DNA of 64,000 nt. Source: Gorillibacterium timonense. GTDB lineage: Bacteria; Bacillota; Bacilli; Paenibacillales; NBRC-103111. Location of the stretch: positions 558,001 to 622,000 of the forward strand of contig NZ_LN881724.1 of the NCBI RefSeq assembly GCF_001457415.1. Reading direction: 5' to 3'. Within the stretch, counting starts at the first letter, position 1. Every line of letters begins with the position of its first letter. Both the position numbers and the translations under genes were made by a program. Shown piece after piece: positions 32,035 to 41,650 of the stretch. Below the pieces are notes generated by a model. It saw only the letters and a program-made list of their open reading frames with translations, had not been told where the DNA came from and made no database searches.

Positions 32035-35000
32035 ATGGCGGAAGTTAGGGGTTATCCTGCTGTGTCTACGAGTCGAAGCAAGCTGAGAATGAGAAGAACC
32101 CTTGCTGCCGTGTTCCTGTTCCTGTTGATCTTGACGAGCTTAAGAATCGTTTGGATCGTCACGTTTCAGAATACGGAACAGCCTCAAGCCGTAAAGGGAC
32201 AATTGGATTTGCGAGAGTGGGATGCATCGAAAGACGGTACCCTGTCGCTGGATGGCGAGTGGGAATTTTATCCTGAGGAATGGCTGGAAGGCGAAGGCCA
32301 AGCGGATGACCTCGGAAGCATCACAAAAAATCCGGTTTCCCTTCAAGTGCCGGGAGGCTGGAATGCTTTTTTGCTGTCGGGAAGACATACGCCTTATGGA
32401 TACGGATCCTATCGGCTCAAAATACTCGTCGATAAGGCTATGGAACAATCCTACTCCATCCGTGTATCCAGCGTCCGAAGCTCATCGGAGCTCTATGTCA
32501 ACGGTCGCCTTCTGGCTCATTCCGGGCAGCCCGGAGAGAATGAGCAGACATATAAGGCCCGTAATGTCCCTTACACCGCTTCCTTCACGGCAGACAAGGA
32601 TGGGGAGATCGTGATCGTCGTGCAGGCGGCGAATTTCAAGGACCCTCGCGAGGGCGGCATCGTCCGGTCCATGAAGTTCGGGACGGAGCAAGCAATTGCT
32701 CGCGAGACTCAGCTATCCACCGCGATGCAGCTCATGATGGCCGTTGTGTTCCTCCTCCATGCCATGTATGCGATTATCCTGTTCCTGATCGGAAACCGCG
32801 ACCGGAGGCTGCTGTACTTTTCCCTGCTGATTGTCTCCGCGATGATTGGGAACTTACTAGGGAGCGACGAGAAAATTCTCCATGTCTGGTTCCCGATCTC
32901 GTACGAATGGGGCTTCAAGTCCGTCCATCTGGCTATGATTTTCGCTACTTTTCTGCTCATTCAATGTATGAAGGGGCAATTGAAGAAGCCTTGGCGAACG
33001 ATTTTTTCGGGATACGGGGTTTTCTGCGGCTTCCTTGCTCTCATCCCGCTGCTGCTGCCCGTCCGGCAATTTATCCCTTATCAACCGTTCCTGTTTGCGG
33101 TAACCGGCATTTCCATTCTCGTCACGATCTTTGCCATGCTCCGGATGTCCGAGCAGGATTCCAAGGGGAACGTGCTGCTGCTCCTGTCCTTCATCGCTGT
33201 TGTGAACCACTTTATTTGGTGGGGCATCTATTTGATCCTGAAGATCAAGATCGTCTATTATCCGTTTGATCTGATCATTTCGGTGGCTTGCTTTGCATCG
33301 GTTTGGTTCAAGCACTATTTCCAGATCCACTCGGATACCAAACGGCTCGCAGCCAGGCTGCAGGAGGCGGACAAACGGAAGGATGAGTTTCTCGCCACGA
33401 CCTCTCACGAGCTTCGAAATCCTCTTCACAGCATGCTAAACATGTCGCAAGCGGTTCTCGAGAGGGAGCAACAGTCGCTTACGGGACGAAGCCTCCGAGA
33501 TATGGAGACCGTTCTGTCCATTGGCCGCCGGATGTCGCTCATGCTGAACGATCTGCTCGATTTGATGAGCCTGAAGGAAGGGGCGCCTCGTCTTTCCCTG
33601 CAAGGGATATCGATCTCGTCGATTGCGACCGGTGTCATAGACATGCTGCGCTTTATGACCGAAGCTAAGTCTATATCCCTAGTCAATCAGATTCCGGATT
33701 CCTTCCCCCCGGTGCTCGCCGATGAAAACCGAGTCATTCAAATCTTGTTCAACCTGCTCCATAATGCGGTGAAGTTTACGAACGAAGGAGAGATCGCCGT
33801 CCGAGGGCTCGTAAAGGATGGCAAAGCGTGGATCACCGTCTCGGATACCGGCATCGGCATGGATAAGGAAACGATGCTCCGCATGTTCGAGCCGTACGAA
33901 CAGGCTCACTCGGATGAGGGGATGATCGAAGGAGGCTTCGGGCTCGGACTCAGCATCTGCAAGAAGCTGGTAGAGCTGCATGGCGGATCGCTTGAGGCGC
34001 GTTCCATTCCCGGTCAAGGCTCGGAGTTCGCTTTCTCCTTGCCTCTGGCTGAATCGGAAGCGAAGTCTCCGTCGCCGGACGATCGCTCCCTCGATCCGTT
34101 CACCGCCATGCAAATTGCGGCCACGGCAGCCGATGAATCTGCGGAAGCGGACGCCCCTCATCCCTCTTCTGAATCGGGATCCGCGAGAGTGCCGGGTGCC
34201 GACCGGCCTCGTATTCTCATGGTCGATGATGATCCGATCAACCTCAGTGTGCTCGAGACGATTCTCTCGGCCGATTGCTATGACATGACGTCGACAACCA
34301 GCGGCAGGATCGCGCTGGATGCATTGAAATCGAAGGAATGGGATCTCCTCATCACCGATGTCATGATGCCACAGATGTCTGGCTACGAGCTGACGCGGAT
34401 TGTCCGTGAACGGTTTACCATCACCGAGCTCCCCGTTTTGCTCCTCACGGCAAGAAGTCAGCCCGAGGACATCGAGAACGGCTTTCGTTCCGGAGCTAAT
34501 GATTATGTGACGAAGCCGGTGGATGCCCAGCAGCTGCGGTCGCGGGTCAAAGCGCTAACCGATGTCAAGCGATCCGTTCGCGAACGGCTGCGCTTGGAAA
34601 CGGCTTGGCTTCAAGCGCAGATTCAACCTCATTTTCTGTTCAATACCTTGAATTCGTTGATGGCCCTAAGTGAGATCGATATAGATCGAATGCGCGGGCT
34701 GCTGGAGGCCTTCAGCGCTTTCCTTCGGGAAAAATTCCGCTTTCAGGACAGAGATGAACTCGTTCCCCTTGAGGAAGAGCTGAACTTGGTGCGCTCATAT
34801 CTGTACATTGAGCAGGAACGGTTTGACGATAGGCTGAGGGTGATTTGGGAAATGGAGGAGTGCGGCCAGGCGAAGATTCCGTTACTGACGATCCAGCCTC
34901 TGGTGGAAAATGCGGTCAAGCACGGCATCATGCAGAACAGCCTTGGAGGAATCGTCCTCATTCGAGTCCTAAACCATGAAACCTACGCCGAGATCACGAT

Positions 35001-35193
35001 TGAGGACAACGGTCCGGGGATGGAGGACGAGTTGGTGAGGCGATTGCTGGATGCAAAGCCGGGGCAGCCGTCTGGCGTCGGGCTGTTGAATACGGATCTT
35101 CGGCTAAAGCGGTATTATGGCAAAGGCCTTCAGATCACGAGCAAGCCGGGAGAAGGAACTTCGATCTCCTTTACGATCGATTTGAAGGGATAA
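32035..35193 (+). CDS. Hybrid sensor protein: 7TMR-DISM, HisKA kinase, REC, LytS-type kinase
   Basis: 1052 residues. One helix (~19-42), an outside jelly-roll sensor (~60-215, LDGEWEFYPEEW, GSYRLKI), and seven helices (~235-440) form the 7TMR-DISM input. Then come HisKA with His458 (SHELRNPLHS), an HATPase (~565-685), a receiver domain with phospho-Asp775 (LITDVMMPQ), and a second His_kinase/HATPase module of the LytS/YehU type with His866 (QIQPHFLFNTLNSL). Carbohydrate or cell-wall sensing is typical of DISM inputs. The start is uncertain: ATG 32035 and ATG 32089 (directly before the first helix) both lack a good ribosome site. No cognate response regulator gene is adjacent. Confidence 0.88.
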   Translation: MAEVRGYPAVSTSRSKLRMRRTLAAVFLFLLILTSLRIVWIVTFQNTEQPQAVKGQLDLREWDASKDGTLSLDGEWEFYPEEWLEGEGQADDLGSITKNPVSLQVPGGWNAFLLSGRHTPYGYGSYRLKILVDKAMEQSYSIRVSSVRSSSELYVNGRLLAHSGQPGENEQTYKARNVPYTASFTADKDGEIVIVVQAANFKDPREGGIVRSMKFGTEQAIARETQLSTAMQLMMAVVFLLHAMYAIILFLIGNRDRRLLYFSLLIVSAMIGNLLGSDEKILHVWFPISYEWGFKSVHLAMIFATFLLIQCMKGQLKKPWRTIFSGYGVFCGFLALIPLLLPVRQFIPYQPFLFAVTGISILVTIFAMLRMSEQDSKGNVLLLLSFIAVVNHFIWWGIYLILKIKIVYYPFDLIISVACFASVWFKHYFQIHSDTKRLAARLQEADKRKDEFLATTSHELRNPLHSMLNMSQAVLEREQQSLTGRSLRDMETVLSIGRRMSLMLNDLLDLMSLKEGAPRLSLQGISISSIATGVIDMLRFMTEAKSISLVNQIPDSFPPVLADENRVIQILFNLLHNAVKFTNEGEIAVRGLVKDGKAWITVSDTGIGMDKETMLRMFEPYEQAHSDEGMIEGGFGLGLSICKKLVELHGGSLEARSIPGQGSEFAFSLPLAESEAKSPSPDDRSLDPFTAMQIAATAADESAEADAPHPSSESGSARVPGADRPRILMVDDDPINLSVLETILSADCYDMTSTTSGRIALDALKSKEWDLLITDVMMPQMSGYELTRIVRERFTITELPVLLLTARSQPEDIENGFRSGANDYVTKPVDAQQLRSRVKALTDVKRSVRERLRLETAWLQAQIQPHFLFNTLNSLMALSEIDIDRMRGLLEAFSAFLREKFRFQDRDELVPLEEELNLVRSYLYIEQERFDDRLRVIWEMEECGQAKIPLLTIQPLVENAVKHGIMQNSLGGIVLIRVLNHETYAEITIEDNGPGMEDELVRRLLDAKPGQPSGVGLLNTDLRLKRYYGKGLQITSKPGEGTSISFTIDLKG

Positions 35194-35276
35194 GCGTGTT
35201 GGTCGATTGCCGCCGTACCTATATCCGTGCTAGGATCGAAGAAAGTGACGCACTTATCGAGAGAGAGGGATCTATG

Positions 35277-36050
35277 ATGGCGGATTGGAACTCGAAGCAG
35301 TACCTGCTGTTTGCGAACGAACGGACACAGCCGGCTATCGATTTGGCGAACCGAATTCAAGGGATATCCCCGCGCCGGATCATCGACATCGGCTGCGGCC
35401 CCGGCAACAGTACGGCGGTTTTGGCTAAGCGGTTTCCGGATGCCTCCATTCTGGGGATCGACCAGTCAGAGGCGATGATCGCCGCAGCCAAAGCGGATTA
35501 CCCCGAGCTTGACTTCGTGGTGTGCGATGCCGAGGTGGACCTGCCTACGCTTGGTGGAGGCTTTGACATTGTCTTTTCCAACGCCTGCATCCAATGGATC
35601 CCGAACCATCCCAAGCTGCTGCGCGACATGGCGGCCTTGCTCGAGCCGGGCGGAATTCTGGCGGTTCAGACTCCGATGAATGACAAGGAACCGATTCATC
35701 GGATCATCCAAGAGGTGACTGCTTCCGAGAAATGGCGGCCGTATATCTCCGAGCCGCGTATCTTTTATAACCTGCAGCAGGAAGAGTATTTCGATCTGTT
35801 GGCGGAGATCACCCCCCAATTTACACTGTGGGAGACCGTCTATTTTCATAAGATGAAGTCTCATGAAGCAATCATGGAATGGTATCGGGGGACAGGGCTT
35901 CGGCCTTATCTGAATGCACTTCCTGAGGAGAAAAAGCCTGAATTCGAGCAGGAGATCTTGGAGAGAGTGATCGAGAGCTACCCAGTGCAGCAGAATGGGG
36001 AGATCATCTTTCGCTTTCCGCGCTTCTTCTTTATGGCGAATAAGCTATGA
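35277..36050 (+). CDS. tam: Trans-aconitate 2-methyltransferase-like SAM methyltransferase
   Basis: 257 residues, the size of Tam. SAM motif I is IIDIGCGPGNSTAVLA (~31-46), followed by ILGIDQSEAMI and CDAEVDLPTLGGGFDIVFSNACIQW. The FSNACIQW and PGGILAVQTPMN blocks and the C-terminal RFPRFFFMA are typical of Tam, which methylates trans-aconitate to relieve aconitase inhibition. GAGAGGGA precedes two adjacent ATGs (35274, 35277); the second has better spacing. It lies 83 bases after the hybrid kinase gene on the same strand. Confidence 0.83.
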   Translation: MADWNSKQYLLFANERTQPAIDLANRIQGISPRRIIDIGCGPGNSTAVLAKRFPDASILGIDQSEAMIAAAKADYPELDFVVCDAEVDLPTLGGGFDIVFSNACIQWIPNHPKLLRDMAALLEPGGILAVQTPMNDKEPIHRIIQEVTASEKWRPYISEPRIFYNLQQEEYFDLLAEITPQFTLWETVYFHKMKSHEAIMEWYRGTGLRPYLNALPEEKKPEFEQEILERVIESYPVQQNGEIIFRFPRFFFMANKL

Positions 36051-36143
36051 ATGAAAGGGCGCTCCTTCATGTGGAGGGGCGGATGCGAATAGGCATATTA
36101 TGAAGCAGCAGAGAGGGCTTTAGCCCGGAAAGGATGTTACAAC

Positions 36144-36512
36144 TTGACTTACCCCATCGATCAAAAAAACGAATCGAAAGTGACCCTCGTGTCACAGAGC
36201 GACTACCGAATCGACACGGTTCGCGATGCGCTGGATCTGATTGCGAATGTCCGCTTTCAGGGCAGTGGTAAAATGCTGCTTCGCAAGGAACAGCTCTCCG
36301 AGGATTTCTTCGAGCTGAGGACGAAGCTGGCCGGAGAAATCGTCCAAAAGTTAACCAACTACCAGATGAAAGCAGCCATTGTCGGTGATTTTCACGGGTA
36401 CGAGAGCAAGAGCCTGCGCGATTTCATCTATGAGTGCAACAAGGGATCGCAGATTCTATTCAAGTCCACGGAAGCGGAAGCTTTGGAGGCGCTGCACGGA
36501 CTCCCCTCCTGA
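36144..36512 (+). CDS. DUF4180 domain protein
   Basis: 122 residues covering the whole DUF4180 family: DALDLIANVRFQGSGKMLLR, the central DFFELRTKLAGEIVQK, and KAAIVGDFHGYESKSLRDFI ending NKGSQILF. The function is unknown; the fold is related to STAS-like domains in some annotations. Start TTG 36144 is the only candidate in frame, with GGAAAGGA ~9 bases upstream. It follows tam by 93 bases; a terminator lies at 36648. Confidence 0.78.
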   Translation: MTYPIDQKNESKVTLVSQSDYRIDTVRDALDLIANVRFQGSGKMLLRKEQLSEDFFELRTKLAGEIVQKLTNYQMKAAIVGDFHGYESKSLRDFIYECNKGSQILFKSTEAEALEALHGLPS

Positions 36513-36647
36513 GGATGGCAGCGGGATGACGCTGGCTGAACCCGGTAAGTGGTCGCTCGCGGGGGATATGTCTCTCTTTAAGCTCTAGAATAGAGCCGGG
36601 GCTGGCTGCCCAATAAGAAAATAGGTAGAAATCGTATGGTTGACGAA

Positions 36648-36673
36648 AGCTGCCCGGGAGGGTGGCTTTTTTT
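36648..36673 (+). terminator. Intrinsic terminator
   Basis: AGCTGCCC (36648-36655) pairs, with two G-T pairs, with GGGTGGCT (36660-36667), followed by seven T. It closes the tam-DUF4180 transcript. The rest of 36513-36990 holds no supported gene. Confidence 0.8.
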
Positions 36674-36993
36674 GCTGCAAAAGAACAATCGCAGGAAGAC
36701 GCACGGAAGGACAGGGCGAAGGATCTGACGACCCGAACGAAGGGCTTCCGACCATCCTTGTGGTGATCTGCTTAAGCCGCGTTGTGGGAATGGGAATAGG
36801 GGCTCTCTGCTTTTGGGAAAGCTTACAGAAATAACGGGACATGTTTGATGCACGGCGGTCCTGCTTATCTCCAACCGAAGGAATCCTGATTCTTGGAAAT
36901 AGGCGGAAGAAAGCTGCCGAATGAAGCTGCCGGTTGTGCATTTGCCCAGAATAAAACGTTATCGCGTCAATAGGAGAGCCCGGCCCAGCCCGT

Positions 36994-37018
36994 TATACTA
37001 AACATGTAAGCGTTGTCA
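36994..37018 (+). promoter_or_regulatory. -10 box and cre site of the glycerate operon
   Basis: TATACT (36994-36999) is followed immediately by ATGTAAGCGTTGTCA (37004-37018), which fits the catabolite-responsive element consensus WTGNAANCGNWNNCW at every fixed position. A cre lying over the transcription start implies repression by CcpA when preferred sugars are present. No good -35 is visible. Confidence 0.75.
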
Positions 37019-37062
37019 AAACAACCGTTCGAGTCTGATTACAACTAGGGGGATGCATAAGA

Positions 37063-38361
37063 ATGGAAGGACCCGTGATTCACTGGATAGGAGCCGTTAT
37101 CGGGCTGCTTGTCGCAATTTTTCTCATCTTTCGGAAGGTCAATCCGGTATACGCCTTGTTCGGAGGTGCGATCATCGGAGGATTGCTCGGAGGGGCTTCG
37201 CTCGATACCACCGTGCAATACATCATTCAAGGAACGAACAGCGTAATGGGTGCCGTCGTTCGCGTTCTCGCCGCCGGCGTTCTTGCCGGGATCTTGATCG
37301 AATCAGGAGCTGCAGAGCGAATAGCCGAAACCATTGTCAATAAATTGGGTGAAAAGAAAGCGCTTTTCTCTATCGCTCTCGCCACGATGATTATCACGGC
37401 GGTAGGAGTGTTCATCACGGTCGCCATCATCATTGTCGCACCGATTGCTCTGTCGGTCGGCAAGAAGATCGGGTTGTCCAAAACGGCTCTTCTGCTTGCA
37501 CTAGTCGGCGGCGGCAAGGCGGGGAACGTCATCTCGCCGAATCCCAATACGATTGCAGTAGCGAAGGGCTTCGACGTGGATTTGGCGCAGGTCATGATCG
37601 CAGGCTTTTTCCCGGCTATCGCGGGCTTGATCGTTACGGTCATCGTAGCCCGGTTCCTGATGCATAAGGGCGTGAAGATTGAGGATAGCGATCCCGGAGT
37701 GGCAACCGGAGGTTCCACGAAGGAGAACCCGAGCTTTGCTCGGTCGATGGTTGCTCCGATCGTTGCGGTCGTTCTGCTCGCGATCAATCCGCTTGGCAGT
37801 ATTCTCAATATCCCGCTGCTGATGGATTTCAAGATCGACTCCATGATCATTCTGCCGCTAGCCGGGATCATCGGGCTGATTGCCATGAAGCAGAGCAAGA
37901 AGATCATCGCCTATACCACCTCGGGTCTTAACAAGATGACCAGCACCGCGATCATTCTCATCGGTGCGGGAGCGATCGCCGGGATCATTTCGAAATCCGA
38001 TCTCAGCAGCGCGGTCGTGGATGCCATTCAAGCCGTCGGCATTTCCGGTACCCTGCTCGCTCCGATCGCCGGTATTCTGATGGGGGCCGCTACCGCCTCC
38101 ACCTCGACGGCTTCCATCGTGGCCGCAGGCTCCTTCGGTCCGGCTATCCTCTCGATGGGAACCGCTCCGTTGAATGCCGCTGTTATGGTGCATACCGGCG
38201 CCACGGTGATCGACCATCTTCCGCACGGAAACTTCTTCCACGTGACGGCGGATGCCGTTAAAATGAACATCAAGAACCGGATGAGCCTCATTCCTTATGA
38301 AAGCATTGTGGGGCTGACGATGACCATTGTCGCAACGATCCTTTATGGATTTCTCTTCTGA
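37063..38361 (+). CDS. GntP family permease, probable glycerate (or gluconate) transporter
   Basis: 432 residues, ~12 hydrophobic helices, with the GntP family blocks (VGVFITVAIIIVAPIALSV, GGGKAGNVISPNPNTIAVAK, PLNAAVMVHTGATVIDHLPH). These proteins import gluconate, glycerate or similar acids by proton symport. The downstream glycerate kinase makes glycerate the likely substrate. The gene is first in the operon, under the cre site. A GGGGG stretch with poor spacing precedes ATG 37063. Confidence 0.85.
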   Translation: MEGPVIHWIGAVIGLLVAIFLIFRKVNPVYALFGGAIIGGLLGGASLDTTVQYIIQGTNSVMGAVVRVLAAGVLAGILIESGAAERIAETIVNKLGEKKALFSIALATMIITAVGVFITVAIIIVAPIALSVGKKIGLSKTALLLALVGGGKAGNVISPNPNTIAVAKGFDVDLAQVMIAGFFPAIAGLIVTVIVARFLMHKGVKIEDSDPGVATGGSTKENPSFARSMVAPIVAVVLLAINPLGSILNIPLLMDFKIDSMIILPLAGIIGLIAMKQSKKIIAYTTSGLNKMTSTAIILIGAGAIAGIISKSDLSSAVVDAIQAVGISGTLLAPIAGILMGAATASTSTASIVAAGSFGPAILSMGTAPLNAAVMVHTGATVIDHLPHGNFFHVTADAVKMNIKNRMSLIPYESIVGLTMTIVATILYGFLF

Positions 38362-38398
38362 TTAGGCACGTTCAAGCACAACGGGAAGGATGATACTG

Positions 38399-39553
38399 AT
38401 GAAATCGAATCTTACGATATTGCTCGCTCCGGATTCCTTTAAAGAAAGCATGACTGCCAAAGAGGCTTGCGAAGCGATGGAACGGGGGATTCATAAAGCT
38501 GATCCGAGCATCACTTGTCTGCATGTTCCGATGGCGGACGGCGGGGAAGGAACGATGCAGTCGGTGGTCGATGCCACCGGCGGCAAGGTCTACGCGGTCC
38601 AGGTGAAGGGGCCTTTAGGAACGGAGGTCACCGCTCACTACGGCATCACGGGCGACGGCGAAACCGGCGTTCTGGAGATGGCCAGCGCGAGCGGCATCCA
38701 ACTGGTGAAGCCGGAGGAGCGCAACCCGCTCATCACGACCACCTACGGAACCGGGCAGTTGATCGCCGCCTGTCTGGAGCACGGGGTGAAGAAGCTCTTG
38801 ATCGGGATCGGCGGCAGCGCCACCAATGACGGCGGAGCGGGCATGCTCCAGGCATTGGGTGGCCGGCTGCTCGATGCGGAAGGCCGGGAGCTGGGCCACG
38901 GCGGCGGCGAGCTAAACCGCTTGGCGACGCTTCACCTCGCGGGGCTTGATCCTCGCCTGAAAGATGTACAGGTGGAGGTCGCCTGCGACGTGACCAACCC
39001 GCTTGTCGGGCCGACCGGAGCTTCGCATGTGTTCGGTCCGCAGAAGGGGGCGACGCCCGAGATCGTGAAGCAGCTGAACGCCAACCTGCAGCATTATGCG
39101 GACGTCATCAAGGAGAGCCTCGGTCAGGATATTGCCCAGTATCCGGGGGCGGGAGCAGCTGGAGGGCTTGGCGCCGGGCTGATGGTGTTCCTGAACGGGT
39201 CGCTGAAGAAGGGGATCGAGCTCGTGATCCGTTATACCGGCCTTGAGGAGAAGGTGATGCAGGCCGACCTGGTATGGACCGGAGAAGGCAGCATTGATTT
39301 TCAAACCCAATACGGCAAGACGCCGCTCGGAGTAGCCCAAGTCGCTAAGAAATACGGCAAGCCCGTGCTGGCGTTCGCTGGACGGATCGGTGATCAGACC
39401 GAGGTGCTCTACTCGCTCGGAATCGATGCGATCTTCGGCATCGTGCAGGGAGCAAGCACGCTGGAGACGGCGCTTAAGGAAGGCGCGAAGAATCTGGAGC
39501 GAACGGCGGAGAATGCCGCTCGGTTCATCCGGCTCTCCAAAGTGAAGGAGTAG
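38399..39553 (+). CDS. glxK: Glycerate kinase
   Basis: 384 residues, the length of GlxK/GarK. The opening ILLAPDSFKESMTAKEA, the MADGGEGTM motif, IGIGGSATNDGGAGMLQALG and DLVWTGEGSIDFQTQYGKTP are family signatures. It phosphorylates glycerate (2-phosphoglycerate in the characterised class II enzymes), feeding glycolysis. ATG 38399 is preferred over ATG 38390 because GGAAGGA lies 9 bases upstream. It begins 37 bases after the permease, so the two form an operon. Confidence 0.92.
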   Translation: MKSNLTILLAPDSFKESMTAKEACEAMERGIHKADPSITCLHVPMADGGEGTMQSVVDATGGKVYAVQVKGPLGTEVTAHYGITGDGETGVLEMASASGIQLVKPEERNPLITTTYGTGQLIAACLEHGVKKLLIGIGGSATNDGGAGMLQALGGRLLDAEGRELGHGGGELNRLATLHLAGLDPRLKDVQVEVACDVTNPLVGPTGASHVFGPQKGATPEIVKQLNANLQHYADVIKESLGQDIAQYPGAGAAGGLGAGLMVFLNGSLKKGIELVIRYTGLEEKVMQADLVWTGEGSIDFQTQYGKTPLGVAQVAKKYGKPVLAFAGRIGDQTEVLYSLGIDAIFGIVQGASTLETALKEGAKNLERTAENAARFIRLSKVKE

Positions 39554-39567
39554 GGATAGCAATAAAG

Positions 39568-39592
39568 AAGGGGCAGGCTTGCGAGCCGCCCC
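39568..39592 (+). terminator. Terminator behind glxK
   Basis: aggggcaggct and agccgcccct form a GC-rich stem with a short loop, followed by gtttgttattt. It separates the operon from cdaR. Confidence 0.65.
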
Positions 39593-39630
39593 TGTTTGTT
39601 ATTTGGCACTTGAGGGAGGTACGTTTGTGA

Positions 39631-40689
39631 ATGATGAAACTGTCGAAGCCGATTGCTAAACGAATCGCCCAGGAAATGATGAGCGTGATTCCGTTCAACA
39701 TCAACGTGATGGATGAGCGGGGAGTTATCGTCGGAAGCGGAGATACAGGACGGATCGGCACTCTTCATCGCGGGGCGCAGAGAGCGATCGCATCCGGCAC
39801 GAACTTCGAGGTTCAGGAAGAGGCGGAGGGCATGAAGCCCGGCGTGAACGAGCCGATCGTGCTGAACGGTGATGTCATCGGCGTGGTGGGCATCACGGGC
39901 GAACCGGACATCGTGCGTCCGTTCAGCAAGCTGGTGCGAGCGGCAACGGTGCTTCTCATCGAGCAGGAGCGGCAGAATCGGCGCGAACGGGACGAACGCG
40001 AGCAGCGGGCGTTATTTTTTCATGAGCTGTCTTACCGGAACACTCCGTACGATCAGGATTTCCGCAAGCGGGCATCTCGCTATCAGCTGGATCTGTCGAG
40101 AAAGAGTCAGGTTCTGGTCGTGGAAGGAGATTTAGGAGGCAAGGAGTTCATCGAGATCGTGCGCGTTCTGTCCTCCTGGTGGGTCGTGAAGGAGCAGCAA
40201 GCCCTCTTGTTCGTTACCGATCCCGTACTTTTCCGCAAGCTTACGGAGAGGCTATCGGCCTGCCGGGATGTCGTGCAGCTTGGAATCGGTTCGGAAGAAG
40301 GACTGGCAGCCGATTCCCTGTCGCATGCGTATCTCGCCATACAGACGGGAGCCGCACTGGATCCTACGGCCAAGGTATATGAATATGAATCGCTGAAATT
40401 CCTCATCCATCTCACGCACGGAGGTTCGGAGCCGCCAGCGCCGCTGCTCGCCTCCTTGGAGCAGACAGGGGACAAGACCGGACTTGTTGAGACTTTGCAG
40501 GCCTACCTGGCCGAAAACGGCGATCACAACCGGACCGTCGAGCGGCTGAACATCCACCGCAACACCTTGAATTACCGCTTGAACCGGATCTGGCAGCTGA
40601 CGGGAAAAAATCCGCGCGAGTTCAAAGACTTGTTCGAGCTGATGTGTGGCTTGATCTGGCGCGAAGGGTTCAGGAGCGAATCGACCTGA
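39631..40689 (+). CDS. cdaR: CdaR family sugar-diacid/glycerate regulator
   Basis: 352 residues: an N-terminal diacid-recognition domain (~5-135; AKRIAQEMMSVIPFNINVMD, EPIVLNGDVIGVVGITGEPD) and a C-terminal PucR-type helix-turn-helix (VERLNIHRNTLNYRLNRIWQ). CdaR activates glycerate and hexarate genes, with glycerate as inducer in E. coli. Here it directly follows permease and kinase on the same strand, supporting the glycerate assignment. GGGAGG lies ~12 bases before ATG 39631. It converges with the next gene over 19 bases. Confidence 0.88.
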   Translation: MMKLSKPIAKRIAQEMMSVIPFNINVMDERGVIVGSGDTGRIGTLHRGAQRAIASGTNFEVQEEAEGMKPGVNEPIVLNGDVIGVVGITGEPDIVRPFSKLVRAATVLLIEQERQNRRERDEREQRALFFHELSYRNTPYDQDFRKRASRYQLDLSRKSQVLVVEGDLGGKEFIEIVRVLSSWWVVKEQQALLFVTDPVLFRKLTERLSACRDVVQLGIGSEEGLAADSLSHAYLAIQTGAALDPTAKVYEYESLKFLIHLTHGGSEPPAPLLASLEQTGDKTGLVETLQAYLAENGDHNRTVERLNIHRNTLNYRLNRIWQLTGKNPREFKDLFELMCGLIWREGFRSEST

Positions 40690-40708
40690 GTTCGGCTTGA
40701 AGACACGC

Positions 40709-41614
40709 TTACGTTACGAGCAGGTGGGGAAAGATGAACGCCCCCTGGACAAGGAATTCTCCTCGAACGAAGAAGGGATCATGCTCCGGGGTTTCCCAGC
40801 GGCAGTTCACTCCCATCCATTCGGGATTGAAGCCGAACTGGATGCGCTCGACTTCGGGGAATTGGTGCCGCAGCCCTGGAAGCAGCTTTGACAGGCTGAA
40901 TCGACGAGGTGCAATGACGTCATGAAGGATGAGATGGTCGCCTTCCTGTTCGGCAACGAGCATAGCATCCTGCTCGGGTACGTAATAGAGCTCCTCAGCA
41001 TGCTCATAGATCAAATGAAACCAATTTACGGAATAGGGAGCTGCGCAATCAAAGATAGCGGAGTATGCAGCGCGCTGCCGCAAGCAGAGATCGACTTTAG
41101 GATCGTTCAGCTCCAGCTTCTGAAGGACGGGGCTGGCCTCTTGCTCGCTTTCGCTGATAGCTACGAGAGTTTTCGTGCTGCTCATCCTCACGGTCTGGTC
41201 TGTGAGATCTAGCCAAGGCTCTGAATGAGTCGTCTGCCGAAAGCCGAACTTCGGATAAAAGCCGGTTACGCCTTTGTTCGCAAATAAGAGCATGGGGGTG
41301 TCTTCATACTTGGCGAGGATATGCTCAAGAACTTGCCTGGACAGCCCGCTTCCCCGATACTCTTTCCGCACGGCTACCGCTCCAAGCTGGAGATAGAGCC
41401 GTTTCACTCCGCCGATCAAGAGCTGCATTTTCATGACCGATGCATTGGCAAGCATGACTCCACCTTCCACGATGGAGTAGCATTCATATTCCTCTCCCCA
41501 AACCTTCCGAGCCTGCCAAGCGGCAAAATCGATCCCAAACACGGATTGCGTCAGTTCATTGAAGAGCTTGTTGTCCTCAGGGGTGGCGGTAAGTCCGTTC
41601 ATCATCTTAATCAT
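40709..41614 (-). CDS. GNAT family N-acetyltransferase
   Basis: 301 residues. The N-terminal GNAT core (~1-140) contains the acetyl-CoA loop LGAVAVRKEYRGSGLSRQVLE and the following LLFANKGVTGFYPKFGFRQ. The C-terminal half (~150-300) is a less conserved domain of the kind seen in Eis-like or sterol-carrier-type extensions, but I cannot assign it. ATG 41614 is preferred over ATG 41623 because AAGGA lies 9 bases upstream. The substrate is unknown. It follows the LysR gene at 41651 by 36 bases on the same strand and is probably co-transcribed. Confidence 0.8.
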   Translation of the reverse strand: MIKMMNGLTATPEDNKLFNELTQSVFGIDFAAWQARKVWGEEYECYSIVEGGVMLANASVMKMQLLIGGVKRLYLQLGAVAVRKEYRGSGLSRQVLEHILAKYEDTPMLLFANKGVTGFYPKFGFRQTTHSEPWLDLTDQTVRMSSTKTLVAISESEQEASPVLQKLELNDPKVDLCLRQRAAYSAIFDCAAPYSVNWFHLIYEHAEELYYVPEQDAMLVAEQEGDHLILHDVIAPRRFSLSKLLPGLRHQFPEVERIQFGFNPEWMGVNCRWETPEHDPFFVRGEFLVQGAFIFPHLLVT

Positions 41615-41650
41615 TCGGGACATCCTTCCGGAAAACTTATGAAACGCCTC

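Noticed and set aside
36640-36834. Small rightward ORF in the gap after the DUF4180 gene
   Set aside because: It begins within the terminator stem and has no ribosome site.
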